Notes under the pieces: model-generated | Seen by the model: only the letters and a program-made list of their open reading frames with translations | Database searches by the model: none | Told to the model about the DNA's origin: nothing | Made by a program: the position numbers and the translations under genes | Assembly (NCBI RefSeq): GCF_014836645.1 | Contig: NZ_JACSQM010000002.1 | Coordinates: forward strand, 310,001 to 374,000 | DNA: 64,000 nt | From: Fictibacillus norfolkensis | GTDB taxonomy: Bacteria > Bacillota > Bacilli > Bacillales > Fictibacillaceae | Direction of reading: 5' to 3' | Shown: positions 1 to 8,308 of the stretch, one piece after another | How positions within the stretch are numbered: position 1 is the first letter of the stretch | How the letters are laid out: each line of letters starts with the position of its first letter

Positions 1-365
1 TAGTGAAGCAAAGCTTTTAATGCATCCGTTCCATATCCTTTACCCCAAAGTTCCTTCTCACCAATACCTATTCCTACTACACATCGTCGTGAGATTATAT
101 CTAGGTTGCGGTATCCGATCGAACCAATGTGACGCGCCTCTTCCCCTCTTGTATAGATCGAGAACTCTCCTACTTCACGTTTATCAATAGTACGAATATC
201 TTTTTCATAGCTTGCTTCAATCTGTTCAAGCGGCACATGACTGTATCGATAATAACCAGAACCCGCATCAAATGTAGCGGTCTCTTCATCATTTCGCCAG
301 TGGTAAGTTCGCTTATGATCTTCAAGTGAAACGGGCCGTAACTCTACTTTTTTTCCTGATATCAT
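1..365 (-). CDS. GNAT family N-acetyltransferase, RimJ/RimL-like (C-terminus cut by window edge)
   Basis: The reading frame runs leftward from an ATG at 365 and leaves the window without a stop, so only the first 121 residues are visible. It opens with the pattern MISGKKVELRPVSLEDH, typical of RimJ/RimL-type acetyltransferases, has the paired tyrosines and WRNDEETA segment of that group, and reaches the acetyl-CoA loop region (GEKELWGKGYGTDALKAL, close to the Q/RxxGxG/A signature). Such enzymes move an acetyl group from acetyl-CoA to an amine; the substrate cannot be told. An AGGGA ribosome site lies about ten bases upstream of the chosen start. Confidence 0.8.
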   Translation of the reverse strand, partial: MISGKKVELRPVSLEDHKRTYHWRNDEETATFDAGSGYYRYSHVPLEQIEASYEKDIRTIDKREVGEFSIYTRGEEARHIGSIGYRNLDIISRRCVVGIGIGEKELWGKGYGTDALKALLH

Positions 366-463
366 AGTGGTGATCCCTTCTTTCAGTTCGTAATCTATTA
401 AAATACGCCTTATAAAAACCACAGACACGTACCATTGGCATCACCCCTCTCACAAGTATTTGT

Positions 464-1321
464 TTATTTTACAAACGCCTTAACCTTCGGGAAAAGCTTT
501 ACCGCTGTGTTGTAAAAAACATCTTCATGATGCTCTTCAGGAATGATTTCTTTTATAAAGTCAATATACGGCTGTACGGGCACAAGTGGCCAGTCTGTTC
601 CGAACAAAAACTTTTCATAGTTATCCGTGAACGTCAAAGCATGGCGCAAGTGATTGAAGAATCGTGGTGAATCTTTGTATCTTGTAATATCTTCTCTTGT
701 TCCAACAACTAGTCCTGACAGATCGGCATACATATTGCGATTCTTGTAAACAACTTCTGCTCCGTCTAACGTCCACGGATCGCCGAAATGTGCCATCATG
801 AAATTGACATCTCGGTGCATAACCGCTACTTCATCTAGTGTCAGGGGATGAGAGTATTTCAACAAACCGCGCTCTGAATAAGTATCACCTGTGTGAAAAA
901 CAACTGGCAATCCGTATTTAGCAGCTAGCTTATAAACCGGCTGATACACCTCATCATACGCATAGTACGGGTAATAACCGAGGTAAATTTTGATACCCAC
1001 AACTTCAGGAAGCTGAACCGTTTCTTCAAGCTGTATCAATTCACTTTCACCTAAATGATACGGATTGATGCCAGCACAATACACGACGTTTTCAGGAATG
1101 TTTGTATCCAGATCGATACCCATTGGGGTTGGAGCTAGAGGGTCTGGAAAACCCTCTACCTCTTTTTCTGTTAACCCCATCGCGATGCCGAGCACAACGT
1201 TAGATTCCTTATATTCTTTGATGATTCCTTCATACGAATAGTCAAGTTTAGAAAGGTTCGTTGCTGTATGTTTAAAGCTTTCAATGTTTGAGAAATGCAT
1301 ATGTGCATCAATAATTTTCAT
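464..1321 (-). CDS. Amidohydrolase family metal-dependent hydrolase (PF04909-like)
   Basis: This 285-residue TIM-barrel protein starts with IIDAHMHF (the HxH metal motif, residues 4-10). Further candidate metal ligands are the His of VVFHTGD near residue 143, the His of MMAHFGDP near 177 and the Asp of LFGTDWP near 243. This is the order expected for amidohydrolase-2 family hydrolases or decarboxylases, which act on C-N bonds or decarboxylate aromatic acids in the cytoplasm. AAAGGGG precedes the ATG. The gene follows the GNAT/beta-sandwich gene by 12 bases on the same strand, so the two are probably co-transcribed and may act on the same unknown compound. The substrate is not predictable from sequence. 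Confidence 0.85.
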   Translation of the reverse strand: MKIIDAHMHFSNIESFKHTATNLSKLDYSYEGIIKEYKESNVVLGIAMGLTEKEVEGFPDPLAPTPMGIDLDTNIPENVVYCAGINPYHLGESELIQLEETVQLPEVVGIKIYLGYYPYYAYDEVYQPVYKLAAKYGLPVVFHTGDTYSERGLLKYSHPLTLDEVAVMHRDVNFMMAHFGDPWTLDGAEVVYKNRNMYADLSGLVVGTREDITRYKDSPRFFNHLRHALTFTDNYEKFLFGTDWPLVPVQPYIDFIKEIIPEEHHEDVFYNTAVKLFPKVKAFVK

Positions 1322-1333
1322 GAGTTCCCCTTT

Positions 1334-4300
1334 CTAGCTGAATTTAATTTTCTGCAGATCTTCTAATGCTGTATCTGGAATCACTTTATCATTAAACACA
1401 TAAAACACCGGTGAAGTGAATTGCTTAGCACCGTGCACAAGACTCACCTTTTCTGAGTACCCAAGCTCAATGACTTCTAAATTGATATAAGAATCAACTC
1501 TTGTAGCGTTTTGGTCCGCTACAATTTGGAGCAGGTTTTCATGATCATCAGATCCGTAAATCACGCTGCGTTCTATTGTCATTTCCTGCTCTCCTTTCGC
1601 ACCAGAAACCATGGTCCACTCCCCATTTTCAGCCTGAAAGCTTCCCCAGCTCGTCACAGGCTCTGGTCCTGGATTTAAAAAACAACCTGTGTAAAAGTTC
1701 TTACCATCCAAGTAACTATCAGTGTTCTGGACGATTTCCGTTGTATGGCAGAGCACCGGAACTCCTGGCAGCATCAAGAAGTACTTGTGAATTTGAATAC
1801 CTTTAAACGTCTCGTGTTTTTTATAATGGGTAGATATTTTAAGACCTTTCCACTCATTCCCCTTGTTATCTTTCTTTTCTACAAATTCAACAGTGCTTTC
1901 TTCTTTTAGTAAGGAGTGAAGACTCGTACCTTCAAGAAGACCTGCTATACCGCCGAACCAAGGATTCCACCACGATTTTGGTGTTGGTTTTGGAAATGGT
2001 GAATCCATCCACTCATGATCTCTGTATTGAAGAGAGAACAATGATGGTGCGAACTGTGCTGAAGCAGAAATCTTCATTTCTCCATTATCTACAGAGTACA
2101 CTTCTAGACCATCTTTTATCGATTTTTGTAAATGAACGGGTTGATCCCTCATCACAAAAGCGGCTGATTGCCGTGTAACATGAACAGCACCTAAATTCAT
2201 TTTGGACGTTAAGACATGTATCCCTTTATCATTTGGTAATTCAATATCAAACTCGGCATGTGTTAACTCTTCATCTGAAGCGAATAGATGACTCTGCAGA
2301 ATCTCATCGTCTAGCTTCATTTCAATAAACCCATTAAAAAACGAAGATTTATAATCTCTCACAACAGCTTTGCACTCACCATTATCAATAAAAGGATTTC
2401 CCCCATTAACCGATACGTTCATGTGATTGGTCAAACTGGCTGGTTTATCATTCTTTTGCGTCGCAAATTCTCTGAACGATTGCCAATCACGGAAAGCACC
2501 AATTGTCATGGTGATTGGTTTTGTCGCAACTGTTTCTCGAGGTGCTAACTTGCCTAACTTATTTTCAAAATACATGAACCAACTGGAGAAATTCACTTTC
2601 CCCTCTCTCGGCCATGAAATACCTCTAGGGTTATCATTTCCACGAAGAAAAAGCCAATTTTCCGTAAGTTTACTAGGATCCCAATAAGATAGACCAGATC
2701 CCATTGAATCATTTAGTTCGATGTACTTTCCTTCATAAGGCAAGACACCTTTGTCTAACATAGGACACATAATTGGCGTATTCAGCCATACTTCTGCGAC
2801 TGTTTCTACATCGCTTATATTTGTGATTTCATCATAACGTTCTACAAGTCCTTCACTGTACAACTTCACAACAGTTGCAAGCTGCAGTTCTGGAAAAGCC
2901 TGTGATTGAAAAGTTGCTTTTAATCCTGCGTAACCATCTTCTTGTAATGGTTCGATTTTCTCTGGACGAAGTCGCGTTATCTCTTCTGAGAAAGGTTTGC
3001 CTAGCTGAGGAACCATGAATGCTAATTTGTAATCCACATCACCTTTCCCAGGTGCGATCCAGTTATTGAACTTATCTAGCTTTATTCGATATTGTCCGTT
3101 GCATACGTGATAAAAATCGTCACATTCTCCAGCGAATTTAGCTCCAATTCCCTGCAGGGTTACACCTAGCTTTTTCGTAAAAGTAACGATATTTCCATTG
3201 GATTTTGTTGCCGAGATTTGGACTTCGGCAGAGAAAAATCCATTCTTTTTTATCATGAAAGGAACAGATACCGATTGCTTTCCTTTCGGTGCCAATGTAA
3301 CACTCACATTTCGATTCTGAATGGTAATCAATTGTGATGATGGAAGTTTAAAGCTAAATGTTACTTGTTCATCAAAGTTATTTTCAAAGTTAAAATAAAG
3401 TTGAGAAGAACTACCAACAAAACGAAGGTTAGCCGGCGTGTTACTGCTTAACTTAACGGGATACTTAGGACAAATACCTACTTTAAATTCCGCTTTTTTT
3501 CCATTGATTAGTAATTGAGAAGTAACAGCTGGGTGCGTTCTCCACACACTTTGATCTTCAGAAATTGGGTTTACTACAAAAGGAATCTCAATCTTTTCTT
3601 CCTGTTGAACTGTGATTTTTTTCGAAGCGGCAAACTGAATGTTCTTATCATCCACACCTTGAATCTCTATGGTTAACGGTTTACCTGTTTTATTAATCAT
3701 GTGGTATCGAATCTTGTATTCAGATCCAAAAACAAGATTAAAGTGTTCAACATCCGCTAAGATTTTATAATCGTCTGTTTCGATGGAGCGAAGCCCTCTT
3801 CCAAAACGCTCAAATTCCATCTTCAAGTTACCCAGAGTTTCATGATTCCAAGCATACTCATAATAATGAAATTCATCTTCGTTGTTTCCATCAGGGATGG
3901 TTTCAATCGTACGAGTACTGTTTTCGTACCATTTACCATCCGTAAAATAATCTAAGACCGCTTCTGTTTGCATAACAGAAGGCATGAAGTTCATTAGATG
4001 TGTCGTGTCATCCCGATCTTCCCAAAAAAAGCCGCATTTTTTATATAGCGGAACTGCCTTTGTGTTCCCTGGCCATGTATATAGATCCAAACGCGGCCAC
4101 TTCATTTCAATCGCTTTTTGCAGCGCTTTTAGTACAAGCTTTTTGCCGATCTTCTTACCGTGATAATCTCCTCGTACATTCAGTAACGGAATGTAGAGTG
4201 CTCCCTCGTCTTCTCGATATTCTCCTAGACTGCAATAGCCTACGACCTTATCTCCATCGAGCGCAAGATATAAATGGAGGTTTGATGAGTTCGATTCTTT

Positions 4301-4450
4301 CTTTAATACTTGTTCTTCCGTCATGATTGAGTTTCCGCCGCCCCAGCCATCTTGGCTTTTATTCCACATTTCAGCGACTGCAGCTGCATAGCTTGGATCA
4401 TATTCCACTATCGTGATCTGATCAGTAATCTGTGTGTTCAATACTTCCAT
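1334..4450 (-). CDS. GNAT acetyltransferase fused to a large multi-beta-sandwich protein
   Basis: The protein is 1038 residues from the ATG at 4450, chosen because GGAGGT lies just upstream; an open frame extends further up but runs into terminator DNA. Residues 1-155 form a complete GNAT domain, with GKKIGKKLVLKAL as the acetyl-CoA loop and NTKAVPLYKKCGF as the C-terminal motif. About 880 residues follow with no enzyme signature I recognise. They alternate beta-strand-rich blocks, some like Ig/CARDB domains (QQEEKIEIPFVV, APKGKQSVSVPF), with a Trp-rich part (KSWWNPWFGGIAGLLEG) and a region suggestive of a galactose-mutarotase-like supersandwich. There is no signal peptide, so it should be cytoplasmic. 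It lies in an operon with the downstream amidohydrolase. The function is unknown; a role in modifying a sugar or sugar-amine is inference. Confidence 0.8.
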   Translation of the reverse strand: MEVLNTQITDQITIVEYDPSYAAAVAEMWNKSQDGWGGGNSIMTEEQVLKKESNSSNLHLYLALDGDKVVGYCSLGEYREDEGALYIPLLNVRGDYHGKKIGKKLVLKALQKAIEMKWPRLDLYTWPGNTKAVPLYKKCGFFWEDRDDTTHLMNFMPSVMQTEAVLDYFTDGKWYENSTRTIETIPDGNNEDEFHYYEYAWNHETLGNLKMEFERFGRGLRSIETDDYKILADVEHFNLVFGSEYKIRYHMINKTGKPLTIEIQGVDDKNIQFAASKKITVQQEEKIEIPFVVNPISEDQSVWRTHPAVTSQLLINGKKAEFKVGICPKYPVKLSSNTPANLRFVGSSSQLYFNFENNFDEQVTFSFKLPSSQLITIQNRNVSVTLAPKGKQSVSVPFMIKKNGFFSAEVQISATKSNGNIVTFTKKLGVTLQGIGAKFAGECDDFYHVCNGQYRIKLDKFNNWIAPGKGDVDYKLAFMVPQLGKPFSEEITRLRPEKIEPLQEDGYAGLKATFQSQAFPELQLATVVKLYSEGLVERYDEITNISDVETVAEVWLNTPIMCPMLDKGVLPYEGKYIELNDSMGSGLSYWDPSKLTENWLFLRGNDNPRGISWPREGKVNFSSWFMYFENKLGKLAPRETVATKPITMTIGAFRDWQSFREFATQKNDKPASLTNHMNVSVNGGNPFIDNGECKAVVRDYKSSFFNGFIEMKLDDEILQSHLFASDEELTHAEFDIELPNDKGIHVLTSKMNLGAVHVTRQSAAFVMRDQPVHLQKSIKDGLEVYSVDNGEMKISASAQFAPSLFSLQYRDHEWMDSPFPKPTPKSWWNPWFGGIAGLLEGTSLHSLLKEESTVEFVEKKDNKGNEWKGLKISTHYKKHETFKGIQIHKYFLMLPGVPVLCHTTEIVQNTDSYLDGKNFYTGCFLNPGPEPVTSWGSFQAENGEWTMVSGAKGEQEMTIERSVIYGSDDHENLLQIVADQNATRVDSYINLEVIELGYSEKVSLVHGAKQFTSPVFYVFNDKVIPDTALEDLQKIKFS

Positions 4451-4515
4451 TTTTCTAACCTCCGCTTTTTCAATGTTCAATATCGTACCGTTGTTCAATC
4501 TTTTCAAAATAAAAA

Positions 4516-4539
4516 GCCACCCAGAAATAGATGGGTGAC
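4516..4539 (-). terminator. Second of two tandem hairpins before the GNAT-fusion gene
   Basis: Arms GTCACCCA and TGGGTGGC (one G-U pair) enclose an 8-base loop and are followed by CTTTTTATTTT on the minus strand. The plus strand also ends in a short T run, so it may act both ways. It lies between a 26-codon ORF and the GNAT-fusion gene. Confidence 0.7.
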
Positions 4540-4556
4540 TTTTCATACAAAAAATA

Positions 4557-4593
4557 CATAAAAAGGCCCCAGAATGTATACACATCCTGAGGC
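4557..4593 (-). terminator. First of two tandem hairpins, after the 26-codon ORF
   Basis: On the minus strand an 11-bp stem (GCCTCAGGATG with CATTCTGGGGC, two wobble pairs) is followed by CTTTTTAT. It begins 16 bases after the stop codon of the small ORF, the layout of an attenuator or of a small independent transcript. Confidence 0.8.
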
Positions 4594-4609
4594 TCTGATT
4601 CACGTTTCA

Positions 4610-4690
4610 TTAACAGATTGAGTTCTCATTAAGAAGGTTGTGTATTGGACAATATAATGTTGTTATTGTAGTGTCAAAAAATTTAATCAT
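4610..4690 (-). CDS. 26-residue peptide, possible leader peptide
   Basis: An ATG at 4690 follows an AAGGAGGCG ribosome site at good spacing and opens a 26-codon frame (MIKFFDTTITTLYCPIHNLL, then NENSIC) ending in TAA. A near-consensus sigma-A promoter lies 45-70 bases upstream and two terminators lie between its stop and the next gene. That arrangement fits a regulatory leader peptide controlling read-through into the GNAT-fusion/amidohydrolase operon, or a stand-alone small transcript. The peptide has no run of a single amino acid pointing to an amino-acid attenuator. It is too short for any family match to be meaningful. Confidence 0.55.
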   Translation of the reverse strand: MIKFFDTTITTLYCPIHNLLNENSIC

Positions 4691-4733
4691 GTCCAACGCC
4701 TCCTTATCTTGAAATTTTTTCCTTACCTCTTGT

Positions 4734-4762
4734 ATTGTAAAACATATGGATATAAAAGTAAA
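4734..4762 (-). promoter_or_regulatory. Sigma-A promoter for the 26-codon ORF
   Basis: On the minus strand a -35 box TTTACT and a -10 box TACAAT are separated by exactly 17 bases. The start point would fall about 35 bases before the ATG at 4690. Confidence 0.65.
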
Positions 4763-4793
4763 TATAATTTTCCGAATATTTATTTTTTGACTG

Positions 4794-5390
4794 TTACGCT
4801 ATGATATTCGCTAAAGCTAAGCCGATGATTAATAATCCTGCTCCTTTGTTGATGGTACCTAAGTGCGGCTGAATACTTTTTGTTAACAGGCTTACCACTA
4901 TGCTTAAGAACATCCACCAACAGGTAGCACCGATAAACACACCACTTATTAAGAGCATTGCAATTTGTAACGTCATCTGACTCTCACCAAACCCGAGACC
5001 TGCAAACATTGCTGTAAAATTCAAAATCGTAACAGGGTTTGTAATCATCAAGAAGAACGTAGAAGCAAACATAGCCATCTTGCTTTCCCCTGCCAGCTGC
5101 GCAGCTTGATTTGGTACTTTCTTTAAGAATGTTTTAACCCCTAGGTAAAGCAAGAAGAAGGTACCTACTATTTTTAATAATAGTTCGTATTGAATTAAAA
5201 ATGCTGAAACAGCTGAAAATCCTAGTACCGCAATACTTGCATACACGATATTAGCAGTGATTGCTCCAAAGCCTGTTAAAAATCCAGCCGTCCTCCCTTG
5301 TGCGAGCGTCCTTTGGATACAAAGCAAGCCGATCGGACCGACTGGAGCTGATATAGAAAAGCCTAAAATGATACTCTTGAGTAATAACAT
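4794..5390 (-). CDS. LysE family amino-acid exporter
   Basis: The 198-residue membrane protein has the LysE/RhtB N-terminus (ILGFSISAPVGPIGLLCIQRTL), in which the SxPGP-like SAPVGPIG turn follows the first membrane segment, and then five to six hydrophobic helices. Members export amino acids or related small solutes by proton exchange; the substrate is not predictable. Length is typical. A GAAAGGAAA site precedes the ATG. A bidirectional hairpin separates it from the upstream YCII gene, so it is probably transcribed alone. Confidence 0.9.
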   Translation of the reverse strand: MLLLKSIILGFSISAPVGPIGLLCIQRTLAQGRTAGFLTGFGAITANIVYASIAVLGFSAVSAFLIQYELLLKIVGTFFLLYLGVKTFLKKVPNQAAQLAGESKMAMFASTFFLMITNPVTILNFTAMFAGLGFGESQMTLQIAMLLISGVFIGATCWWMFLSIVVSLLTKSIQPHLGTINKGAGLLIIGLALANIIA

Positions 5391-5464
5391 CTACATTTCC
5401 TTTCAATCCATAAAACGTAAAGTGCAAAGATACCGAATTACATAAGAAGAATCCCCTGAAAAAA

Positions 5465-5491
5465 GAACCTCTAATTAAAAAATTGAGGTTC
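5465..5491. terminator. Bidirectional terminator upstream of the LysE gene
   Basis: GAACCTC and GAGGTTC pair around an A/T-rich loop, with A residues on the left and a T-rich tail on the right. It would end the YCII transcript on the minus strand. Confidence 0.7.
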
Positions 5492-5544
5492 TCTTTCTAT
5501 TATACTATTAGCATTATGTTTTTTTAGTTGCTTTGTTAGTAATG

Positions 5545-5898
5545 TTACTCAAATACTTGGCGCAATTCGATCTGCCCTTCTCCATTTCCTTGTGGATCAG
5601 GCATCTTCATCGCCCATTCAACGGCTTCTTCCCTAGACTTCACATCAATCAAAATAAATCCAGCAATCAATTCCTTCGTTTCAGTAAAAGGCCCATCCGT
5701 AACCACAGGTTTTTCTCCTGGATGTAGATAAGAGATTCGCATACCATTTGAACTTGGGTGTAACCCTTTAGCAAGAACTCGAACGCCAGCCTTAACTAAT
5801 TCTTCATTATACTTGCGCATCGCTTCATTAAGCTCTTCATTAGGGCGGTTGCCACCTTCCGAGTTTTTTGAAGCTTTAACAATCAGCATAAATAGCAT
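5545..5898 (-). CDS. YCII-family protein (YciI-like)
   Basis: The 117-residue protein has the ferredoxin-like alpha/beta fold pattern of the YCII family: LFMLIVKAS at the start, then LHPSSNGMRI, TDGPFTETKELIAGFILIDVKSREEAVEWAMKMP, a signature of the longer YciI/DGPF-type members. These proteins are often found beside ECF sigma factors, and here an ECF operon lies next upstream, but separately transcribed. Two ATGs stand six bases apart; the second (5898) is used because it lies 8 bases after AAGGAGG while the first is only 2 bases away. The function is not established. Confidence 0.85.
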   Translation of the reverse strand: MLFMLIVKASKNSEGGNRPNEELNEAMRKYNEELVKAGVRVLAKGLHPSSNGMRISYLHPGEKPVVTDGPFTETKELIAGFILIDVKSREEAVEWAMKMPDPQGNGEGQIELRQVFE

Positions 5899-5995
5899 AG
5901 CCATTTCCTCCTTGTATGCAGAAGTTATTTTTTCTTCTTTTAAGTATACAACGAACGGAAATCATCAAAATCGACAACGTAGCTAGAATAATTTA

Positions 5996-7267
5996 TTAAA
6001 GAGCTGATCTGTTTAAGTCTTTCCTACGATAAACGCTCAGCACAACTCCAATCAAGATAGCGTTTAATAGAATGGGAACCAACCCGTAACTAATAAACGG
6101 CAGTGACATGCTAGTAAGAGGGAAAAATCCGAACGCCATTCCGATATTACTTACCATTTGAAAAAGTAATAAAGATAAGCTGCCTATGATCAGAAGTTTT
6201 CCAAAGTAATCTCTTACTTGCTGTGTGGTGATAACCACTCTTGCTAGTATTAATAAAAGGATGAGTATAATAAACATCGCTGCTAACCAGCCATAGTGAT
6301 ACGTGATGCTTACAAATGCAAAATCAGTGTGTGCTTCAGGTATGAACTGCTTAATACTCTTGTTTCCCCCGAACCATCCTGCACCGGAAATTAACTTCTG
6401 AATTTGAAGCACCTGATACCCTGCTCCATCAGCTACTTTTCCAGGATTCAGAAAACCTATCATTCTATCTTTAATATAATACGGTTGATACTGCCAAGAG
6501 ATCATACCTATTAATAGTAACGAACCCATCGTAATGCCTGAAACAAAACCTTTTTGACGATTGGAAAATTTGCTCCACCATAACATGGACAGTACCATGG
6601 CAAAATACAAGTAAGTCGTTGAGATACTTGGTATCATGAAGAATAAGAACAGCGAAACCAAGAATAAGAGTATGAATTGAGAGACTTTGAAGGAATCTCG
6701 ATTAAAGAAACAAGCCCAGGCAATCATAAAGAATGGAAGTACAGCAATGCTTTCTATTGTTAGCCCACCGATTAGTAAGAATGGCTTCCCATTAATCGTA
6801 CCACTAGAAAAGAAGAGCAAAGATAGAAGCAACACAGTACCTACCCCATAAAACACCCATCCCCACCTTACTAACTTCCGATAATCAACAAACATTAGAC
6901 CTAAAGCCACAATCATGCCAAGGACAACCAATATCATCTTTCTCATTAAAAAGTAATGATTGCTATCATACCCCAGAGAAAGTACAGGAAGAAATCCTAG
7001 TAAGAGTACAGAAGTCAATAACGCGAGCAAAATCCAATCAATTCTTGGACGATGAATCTTGTTTAACTGAATACCTAGCGTGATTGGACTTCCCATCTGC
7101 TCAATCGCTTTTTGTTCGGCATCCACATCAGAGTATCCTTTATTTACCCATCGCATTTTTGCTTCTTTCATATGGTAATTCAACTCGGCAGAAACTTGTT
7201 CTTTTGCTTCCTTTGAACGAATCTGATTCGTAACTTCGTTTAGAAACGACTTTCTGCGATTTTCCAT
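5996..7267 (-). CDS. FtsW/RodA/SpoVE-family (SEDS) protein with N-terminal HAAS-type domain
   Basis: Residues 1-75 form a soluble HAAS/permease-prefix domain (KEAKEQVSAELNYHMKEAKMRW, AIEQMGSP). About ten membrane segments follow with SEDS signatures: IGFLNPGKVADGAGYQ, GAGWFGG, FIPEAHTDFAF and LTSMSLPFISYGL. In RodA and FtsW the Asp-bearing loop of this kind is needed for glycan polymerisation, so the protein may polymerise peptidoglycan precursors at the membrane; activity is inferred. It is the third gene of an ECF sigma-PadR-SEDS operon and its start overlaps the PadR gene by 28 bases. A HAAS domain next to a PadR regulator is a recurring pairing, suggesting the domain signals to PadR. Confidence 0.9.
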   Translation of the reverse strand: MENRRKSFLNEVTNQIRSKEAKEQVSAELNYHMKEAKMRWVNKGYSDVDAEQKAIEQMGSPITLGIQLNKIHRPRIDWILLALLTSVLLLGFLPVLSLGYDSNHYFLMRKMILVVLGMIVALGLMFVDYRKLVRWGWVFYGVGTVLLLSLLFFSSGTINGKPFLLIGGLTIESIAVLPFFMIAWACFFNRDSFKVSQFILLFLVSLFLFFMIPSISTTYLYFAMVLSMLWWSKFSNRQKGFVSGITMGSLLLIGMISWQYQPYYIKDRMIGFLNPGKVADGAGYQVLQIQKLISGAGWFGGNKSIKQFIPEAHTDFAFVSITYHYGWLAAMFIILILLLILARVVITTQQVRDYFGKLLIIGSLSLLLFQMVSNIGMAFGFFPLTSMSLPFISYGLVPILLNAILIGVVLSVYRRKDLNRSAL

Positions 7268-7677
7268 TCCGCTCCTCCTATCAACTGCTGCAGAATGACT
7301 GATGACCGTTTTTCCTTATGCTCTGCTTGCTTTAATAGTCTTTTACCTTTACTTGTTAACTGATAATACTTGGTTTCATATTTTGATATCCAGCTTGATT
7401 GAACTACCCCTTTACTCTCTAAACGGTGCAAGAATACATAGAGAGACCCTTCATTGTCGTTAAATTGTTTTATCCCGCGAGCAAGAAGTAAGTTTGCTAA
7501 CTGATAACCTGTCTTTTCTTGGTTCAACAACTGCAAAATATTTAATACAATCTGTTCCTTATCTTCTTGATTACTCCATTTATTCTGTATGGTTTCGCGA
7601 TGCTTTTCGGTGAATCTTACTTGTGAGAAGGTTTTTTCGTCCATGATTTTCTTTAAGTTTTTTAAACGGTTCTCCAT
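7240..7677 (-). CDS. PadR-family transcriptional regulator
   Basis: The 145-residue protein carries a PadR winged helix at residues 40-120: EQIVLNILQLLNQEKTGYQLANLL, then GSLYVFLHRLESKGVVQSSW and YYQLTSKGKRLLKQ. The N-terminus has an extra 35-residue basic extension. GGAGGG precedes the ATG and overlaps the end of the sigma-factor gene two bases upstream. PadR proteins are usually repressors released by a ligand or a partner; here the HAAS domain of the downstream SEDS protein is a likely partner (inference). Confidence 0.9.
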   Translation of the reverse strand: MENRLKNLKKIMDEKTFSQVRFTEKHRETIQNKWSNQEDKEQIVLNILQLLNQEKTGYQLANLLLARGIKQFNDNEGSLYVFLHRLESKGVVQSSWISKYETKYYQLTSKGKRLLKQAEHKEKRSSVILQQLIGGAEWKIAESRF

Positions 7678-7679
7678 CC

Positions 7680-8213
7680 CTAACCCTCCAAACGTATTTT
7701 CAATAGTTCTTTAGCTCGGCGCATTCTTGTTTTGACTGTATTGTCACTCACTTCAGTTACTAAAGCGATCTCTTTAATTGACAGCTCCTCGTAATAAAAA
7801 AGATAGATTACCTCTCTATATTTGATTTCCAGCTGCATAATTGCATGGATTAAATTCTCATCATCTTCTTTTTGAATGACTTCATGCTCAACGACATCCA
7901 CCTCAGTTCGATGAAAAGAAGATTCCTCATCGGTGGTGATAACTTTATTGTTATACCAACTTTTCAAAAAGTCCTTACAATGGTTAATGGCAATCCGCCA
8001 TAGCCATGTTTTAAATTTGGATTTGCCGTTATATGTATGCAATGCGTTATAACACTTAACAAAGATATCTTGTGTTAAATCTTCAGCAACGCTTGTATGA
8101 TTTACATAAGAATAAACCAACTGTAGCAAGTCTTGTCCGTATTCATTCATGGCTTCGTTTAAAATGTGCTCTTTACTTTCTGCAGAGGTCACATCAACTA
8201 ACATGTTTTCCAT
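7680..8213 (-). CDS. ECF (group 4) RNA polymerase sigma factor
   Basis: The 177-residue protein has sigma region 2 (DLLQLVYSYVNHTSVAEDLTQDIF, KFKTWLWRIAINHCKDFLK) and region 4 (LEIKYREVIYLFYYEELSIKEIA, SDNTVKTRMRRAKELLK). No anti-sigma factor gene is adjacent; the next genes are PadR and a HAAS-SEDS protein, so control may pass through those. It probably directs transcription of its own operon from a CGTC-type promoter just upstream. GAGAGGGGGA precedes the ATG. Confidence 0.95.
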   Translation of the reverse strand: MENMLVDVTSAESKEHILNEAMNEYGQDLLQLVYSYVNHTSVAEDLTQDIFVKCYNALHTYNGKSKFKTWLWRIAINHCKDFLKSWYNNKVITTDEESSFHRTEVDVVEHEVIQKEDDENLIHAIMQLEIKYREVIYLFYYEELSIKEIALVTEVSDNTVKTRMRRAKELLKIRLEG

Positions 8214-8238
8214 CCCAATTCCCCCTCTCTTATTATTA

Positions 8239-8264
8239 GACGACGAACGATGATTGCAAGTTTT
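8239..8264 (-). promoter_or_regulatory. Candidate autoregulated ECF promoter
   Basis: Upstream of the sigma gene, minus strand, an AAAAC element is followed by CGTC at 14 or 17 bases. Bacillus ECF sigma factors recognise AAC-type -35 and CGTC/CGTA-type -10 elements with about 16-17 bases between. The match is short and unproven. Confidence 0.4.
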
Positions 8265-8281
8265 TGTTAATCAAAAAAAAA

Positions 8282-8301
8282 ACAGCGTTTAATAACGCTG
8301 T
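8282..8301 (-). terminator. Terminator of the SMP-30 gene
   Basis: ACAGCG and CGCTGT form a stem with an 8-base loop, followed on the minus strand by ten T residues, just after the lactonase stop codon. Confidence 0.9.
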
Positions 8302-8308
8302 CCTAGTT

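Noticed and set aside
4451..4603. 51-residue N-terminal extension of the GNAT-fusion protein
   Set aside because: It reads through both terminator hairpins and lacks a ribosome site, whereas the ATG at 4450 follows GGAGGT.
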